From positions 2,108,001 to 2,172,000 of the forward strand of contig NW_027526485.1 of NCBI RefSeq assembly GCF_052857255.1: DNA of 64,000 nt, written 5' to 3'. The DNA is from Amblyomma americanum. Taxonomy: Eukaryota > Arthropoda > Arachnida > Ixodida > Ixodidae. The notes below the pieces were generated by a model, which saw only the letters and a program-made list of their open reading frames with translations, was not told where the DNA came from and searched no databases. The position numbers and the translations under genes are program-made. This document shows positions 38,101 to 44,100 of the stretch, piece after piece (the stretch's first letter is position 1; every line of letters starts with the position of its first letter).

Positions 38101-41100
38101 AAGGTTAGGTGGGCGAATGAGATTAAGAAGTTTGCAGGCACAGGGTGAATGCAGCTTGCAAAGGACAGGGTTAATTGGAGAGACATGGGAGAGGTCTTTG
38201 CCCTGCAGTGGGTGTAGCATGGCTGACGATGATGATGATGGCATCCAGAATGATACTGAACAACATCGATTGTAGTACCTGTTCATCCATCAATGACGTT
38301 TCTTTGACCAACTGCAGACAATATATTAGGTGCTAGCATCTTCTAGGCCCATGCACCATGACTCAAGTGGCCAGTTTCCTTGAGTCACAGATTAAGAGGA
38401 TAAAGTTCACAGCAGGAGTGTCTACAGGTGCTGCACCACACACATCTACCCTGGATAGGTGACGCCAAAATTTTCAGAGAGGGTATACTTCGGCCACTAT
38501 AGGAGTGCCAGCACAGCATGGGAGATGGCTTGGGAAACACTATGACAAGGCAATTTTTGAGATGTATGTCGGACATACATATAGTATAAGTGTCTTGATG
38601 ACATGCCTCAGTTAATGCTGGCCAGACTGCATTGAAAGAATTGCCAACAAGTGGGATATAACAGTAGCTTGGTTTGGGCTAGTTGGTAACAGTTCTTAGA
38701 AAACATAGCGCAGAAAGGACACGGACGACACAGAAGTGGACAGGACAGGCGCTATGTCCTGTCCTGTCCTGTCCACTTCTGTGTCGTCCGTGTCCTTTTT
38801 GCGCTATGTTTTCTAAGTGGGATATGCCAACGGAAAATGACTGCCAGTTTATAAATGCCCTATCAAGACAAAATTTGTGCACAAGAGCATGACAGCTGAT
38901 ATGAGGCATTACCGGCTCATCAGCGAAGATGCAGCCTTCTTGTTCAGGTTATCATCAGACCAAGACGGCTATATAAAACTATACACACATATATATACAT
39001 TTATATAGAGTAAAACCTTGAGTCACCACGGTGGCTCAGTGGTTATGGTGCTCGGCTGATGGCCCGAAAGATGTGGTTCGATCCCAGCCGCTGCAGTCGC
39101 ATTTTGATGGAGGCGAAATGCTAGAGGCCCGTGTACTGTGTGATGTCAGTGCATGTTAAAGAACCTCAGGTAGTCGAAATTATCTGGAACCCTCCTCTAC
39201 AGTGTCCTTCATAGCACAAGTTGCTTTGGGATGTTAAACCCCATATACCAACCAACCAGTAAAACCTCGTTAAATACTTACTCGTGGAACCGTGAGAAAA
39301 CAAACTGAAGATACCGTATTTACTCGCGTAATCCTCGCACTTTTTTTCCCTGAAAATCAACGCGAAGTTGGGGGGTGCGATAATTATGCGGGGAAAATTT
39401 TCAAGCAAATGTTTCGGAGTGTTAAATGCAAAGATGAATGAGTGCAAGACCAGGATTGTCAGGTCCGCAATTGTAAATATAACGAAAACATTACTTTCAA
39501 GCGTAACTTAACTTTGTTACGAAAGTACAGGGTGAACGTAAGCTCAAGCTGCTAAAGCACTTTATTTGCCGCGCGCAACCTCCCCGTCACTACTCGCGTT
39601 GCGTACGTCCTGCAGGCAATTCTACTCTTCATCAGAGTCCGTGTCGACACTGGAATCGATGGTTTCTTCATCTTCCGATGCTTCTTCATCGTCCCACATC
39701 AGGTGGTCCTCGGTCGCATCCAGGGCGTTCGAAATTCCTGTTTTCTTGAAGCTTCTGGCCACCATGTTTACATCAATCATCCCCCATGCCTCTGATACCC
39801 AGCTGCACAGCAGCTCCACGGACGGTATTTTGATCTTGCTGCCCGGCGTCAGAGCATGTTCACGTTCAGCCATCCATTCTGCGTACAGCCTCCGGACGTT
39901 ATCTTTAAATGGCTTGTTCAAAGATACGTCAAGAGGCTGTAGCATTGATGTGAGGCCGCCGGGTATAACAGCCAGGTCCGTGCGCAGTTCCTTGAACTTC
40001 GCCCGAACCGACTCTTGAAGATGGCCCCGAAAGCTATCAAGCACGAGGAGCGACGGAAAAAGAAGTGCTCCCGGTCGCCACCCCCACAGTCTTCACCCAG
40101 TCCACCATAATGTCCGCGGACATCCGCCCCTTTTCTTGGACACGCACGTGTATACCAGGGGGGAGCTTTCCTTTTGGGAGGGTCTTCCGCTTGAAAATGA
40201 CGTACGGTGGGAGCTTCCGCCCGTCCGCCATCACGCCTAGCATGACCGTGCACCTGTTTTTCGGCACCTGTAGTCCTGACGTGCACAGTCCGAGCGCCTG
40301 TCTGTTCGACTGTCCTGCTGCTGAGCATATCGAAATTCAGCGGAGTTTGGTCCGCGTTCCCTATCTGGGAGAGCAAGAAGTTTTTCTCCTGCCGGATCCT
40401 GATAACGAATCGATGGAAGTCAACTATTTTCTCTTCATAGGCTGCGGGCAGGCGCTGGCAAAGCATCGTTCACCTCCTGAGCGAGAGTCCATTGCGCCGC
40501 ATAAATTGTGTGGCCCACCCGTTACTAGCGCGGAAGTCTTGCACCGGGATGCCCTCCTTTCTTGCGATTACGAGTGCCTGGTTCCGTATCAAATCAATCG
40601 GACACAGCACACCCATCCGCTCGTCGAGCCTTGATATATTCCAGTAAAGAGGATTCGACGGCAGAAAATTTCCCAGTCTTCGGTCCACGGAAGGCCCGGC
40701 GCGTCTTACCAGTCGTCTTGAGTTCGTCGTGCTGCCGTCTCCAATACCGGACGCAAAACTTGACGCCAAAGTGTCTGCTGGCGGCGTGGTTGCCATGTTC
40801 TAACGCATACTCAATAGCTTTTAGCTTAAAAGCAGCTGTGTAGCTTGCGTAGCGTCCCATGGCGAAGTGGCACAAACAGCACGGTGCAACACGCAAACAA
40901 GGCAAACAAGGCCTACGAGACTCCGGAGAGCTGGAGACACCTTCGCAAAATGGCGTAGCGGTGGTGAATAGATGAGCGGTAGCGGCGGTGGCAGCGGATG
41001 ATAGCACAGTACCGCCACCTAGTAGCACGCGCGCCCAACCATGGCAGTTAGTTGTGGCCGCAGTCAATAGATGGCGATCGCTACGACAAGCAGACGGCTC

Positions 41101-44100
41101 GGGGCAGTAATTTTGGGGGTGCGAGCATTACGCGAGTGCGAGCATTATGCGAGTAAATACGGTAGTTTTCCACTTAGCTGAGGATTCCACAAAGGCAGGC
41201 ACATGAGGGAGCCTCACAGGTGGAACAAGAGAGAGAGACTTGTTCCACACACTGTTGATAATGGAAGGTCCCTCTAACGTCCTCTCCCCCCATGCTCCGT
41301 ATAATGTCGAGCTTTTCCTTGATGGGCATCACTTAGAAGAGCTTCGTCCCAATGCGAGACATGCAGCAGAGAGTGGTGTCACTTGGAAAGCATCATGACA
41401 ATGCAACTAGATGGGAGCCAGAACACCACCGCGCAGTGACTCCAGTCAGCCGGCAACGACAGCTGCTGCACATGAAGGAAAATGAGTGTTTGCTATGGGG
41501 ATGCTGAACCATGCTGATAGGCATATTCATACGGCTCGGACCGTTTGGATACCGGCACCTGTGAACGGGGTGGTGGCTGGGCAGCAGGCATGCGCTTACA
41601 TACGCTGATAGCCCCAGCCACCGTGGACACCAGGGAGACTGGGTTTTGCTAGGGTGCTCTCTCTCCAGGCATGCCAGCAGCTGGAAGTGTGCATGCTGCA
41701 TGGTATCCGTATTGGCACAATCTACGTGTTATAAGCACCGATGAAGTGGCCTTGCGATGCGAAGCGAAAACCTAAAAGGCAGGATGCACACAAGAACAAA
41801 AAAAAAAAAACTTTTGTTCTTGTGTGCATCCTGCCTTTTAGGTTATAGGTTTATGTTTTTTTCGTGTTACGAGGATAATGTGTTTCGTTGCGTTTTGGCG
41901 CTGCTACCAGTCTTTACATGAATTTCCTTTTCGTTGCTGTGCATGCCCGCTGTACTCTATATGTATTTGCTAGGCACAGCAATAAACGTTTGTTGAAGTC
42001 GGCGCTTTGTGGTGTCTCCCCTCATGTCCGTGTTCGTCATTGCGCTGTGAATGTAAGCATGAAATACCAACTCGCCCAGCAAATGATTTTAAGCAGTAGA
42101 AATTGGCCTGTATCGAAACGGTACAGCGTTCTAATCACAAAGGGACTGCTCTCACGAAAAATGGAGAAAAGACCAAAAAATGAAATATGGGTATCGCCAT
42201 TACTGGTCGATTTCACAAGTGAAATGTGTACGTCGACATTTCTTTTTGGCACAGATCTTGGAGGCTACGCTGCACCACCATTCACTTCAAGATGATGCAA
42301 CCCGTCCGTACTTGGCAGGGATGTCACAAGTTTGAATCGAGTGGAGGAAATGTTCCTCCAGACACACAGCAGCACACACACACACAGCACACACTGCTGT
42401 GTGTCCCCCAGACACACAGCAGCAGAGTTCCAGACAGAGTTTCTGGCTCATCATATGAGAGTTGTGGATGAGCATGGTAAAGCTCATCCTCTCCTCTGAT
42501 TTCAAAGGGACTGTTCATTCTGACACAGCCAATTAATTCCACTTGCCAGGCTGCACAGGGGCTAATGGAAAATAAGGGAAGACATCGCCTCCAACTTCCG
42601 CAACAAACAATGCAGCTGGTGCACCATGACAACTCACTGTCTCCAACACATCCTTGTTCATCACTGAAAAGAGAAACGCCCCCTATCCACATTACTCATC
42701 TGATGGCCCCCTAAGAGTCCTTCCCATTTCCCATACTGAGGTTTTCTAAAAAAGCTGCCAGTTTGAGATATGCAGAAACGCAAGCAACACTTAGCACTTT
42801 CATCAAACAACACTTTCAGTATGCATTCTACAAATGGACCTGCACAGATGGGAACTACTCTGACAATGATTCTGCAGAAGTGACAATACCAGTTTCAAAA
42901 ACTTGGATAGCAACTCCCCTAGGTGGAAGCTGTTCACCGCATGTTTGCAGGAGGTATTTCGAAGCCTGAATTGGGAACAGTTGGGAATAAGAATAAATGG
43001 AGAATACCTAAATAATCTGCGATTTGCTGATGACATTGCCTTGCTGAGTCACTCAGGAGGTGAACTGCAAATCATGATCAATGAGTTAGACAGGCAGAGC
43101 AGATCGATGGGTCTAAAAATTAACATGCAGAAAACCAAGGTAATGTTCAACAGCCTAGCAAGGGAACAACAGTTCACAATTGGCAGCGAGAGCCTAGAAA
43201 TTGTGCCGGAATACGTCTACTTAGGGCAGGTAGTGACAGCTGATCCAGATCATGAGAGGGAGATAACTAGAAGGATAAGAATGGGCTGGAGCGCATATGG
43301 CAAATTCTCGCAGATCATGAGTGGCCGTTTACCAATTTCCCTCAAGAGGAAAGTGTACAACAGCATAATCTTACCGGTACTCACCTACGGGGCAGAAACG
43401 TGGAGGCTAACGAAAAGAGTTCAGCTTAGGTTAAGGACAACGCAGCGAGCCATGGAAAGAAAAATGATAGGTGTAACGTTAAGAGATCGGAAGCGGGCAG
43501 AGTGGGTGAGGGAACAAACACGGGTTAATGACATCCTAGTCGAAATCAAGAGAAAGAAATGGGCTTGGGCAGGGCATGTAATGCGAAGGCAAGATAACCG
43601 CTGGTCCTTAAGGGTAACGGAGTGGGTTCCAAGAGAAAGTAAGCGTAGCAGGGGGCGGCAGAAGGTTAGGTGGGCGGATGAGATTAAGAAGTTTGTAGGC
43701 AAAGGGTGGATGCAGCTGGCAAAGGATAGGGTTAATTGGAGAGACATGGGAGAGGCCTTTGCCCTGCAGTGGGTGTAGTAAGGCTGATGATGATGATGAT
43801 GATGATGAACAAGGAGGCCATGGATGATTGACTACTGTTTTGCAAGTGCCAGCATCTTTGTCATGCCATGTGAGCCTGCCAACTGATGCTCTGGTGCACA
43901 CAATTGTCAGTGGCAGTCTGGTTCAGAATCGTCTATGTGAGCTGGTAATAAAATGTAACTGTGCTGTCAATAGCCTTCTTTGGCCAAGAGCTTGAAACAG
44001 CACTGCAAAGTGAATAAACCATTCGTTTTTATTCTCTGTACGCACAATACAAGACACTGTGATGCCTGAATATGCAAGACGATGGCAGAAATCAAAATAA

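Larger units (their letters stand above)
23230..38240 (+). mobile_element. RTE (BovB-like) LINE split by a nest of insertions
   Basis: One RTE element lies in four blocks: about 23,230-24,586, 32,369-33,847, 37,494-37,589 and 37,921-38,240. Codons run continuously across the gaps (for example ALNNGGS from 24,565 continues as LKAMKRKPG at 32,380), and each gap is bordered by a short duplication. Encoded parts are the APE endonuclease ([26 protein letters not shown]), then RT and the C-terminal [19 protein letters not shown] region. It ends in a GATGATGATG tail near 38,240. It has many stops and frameshifts and is inactive. Confidence 0.8.
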
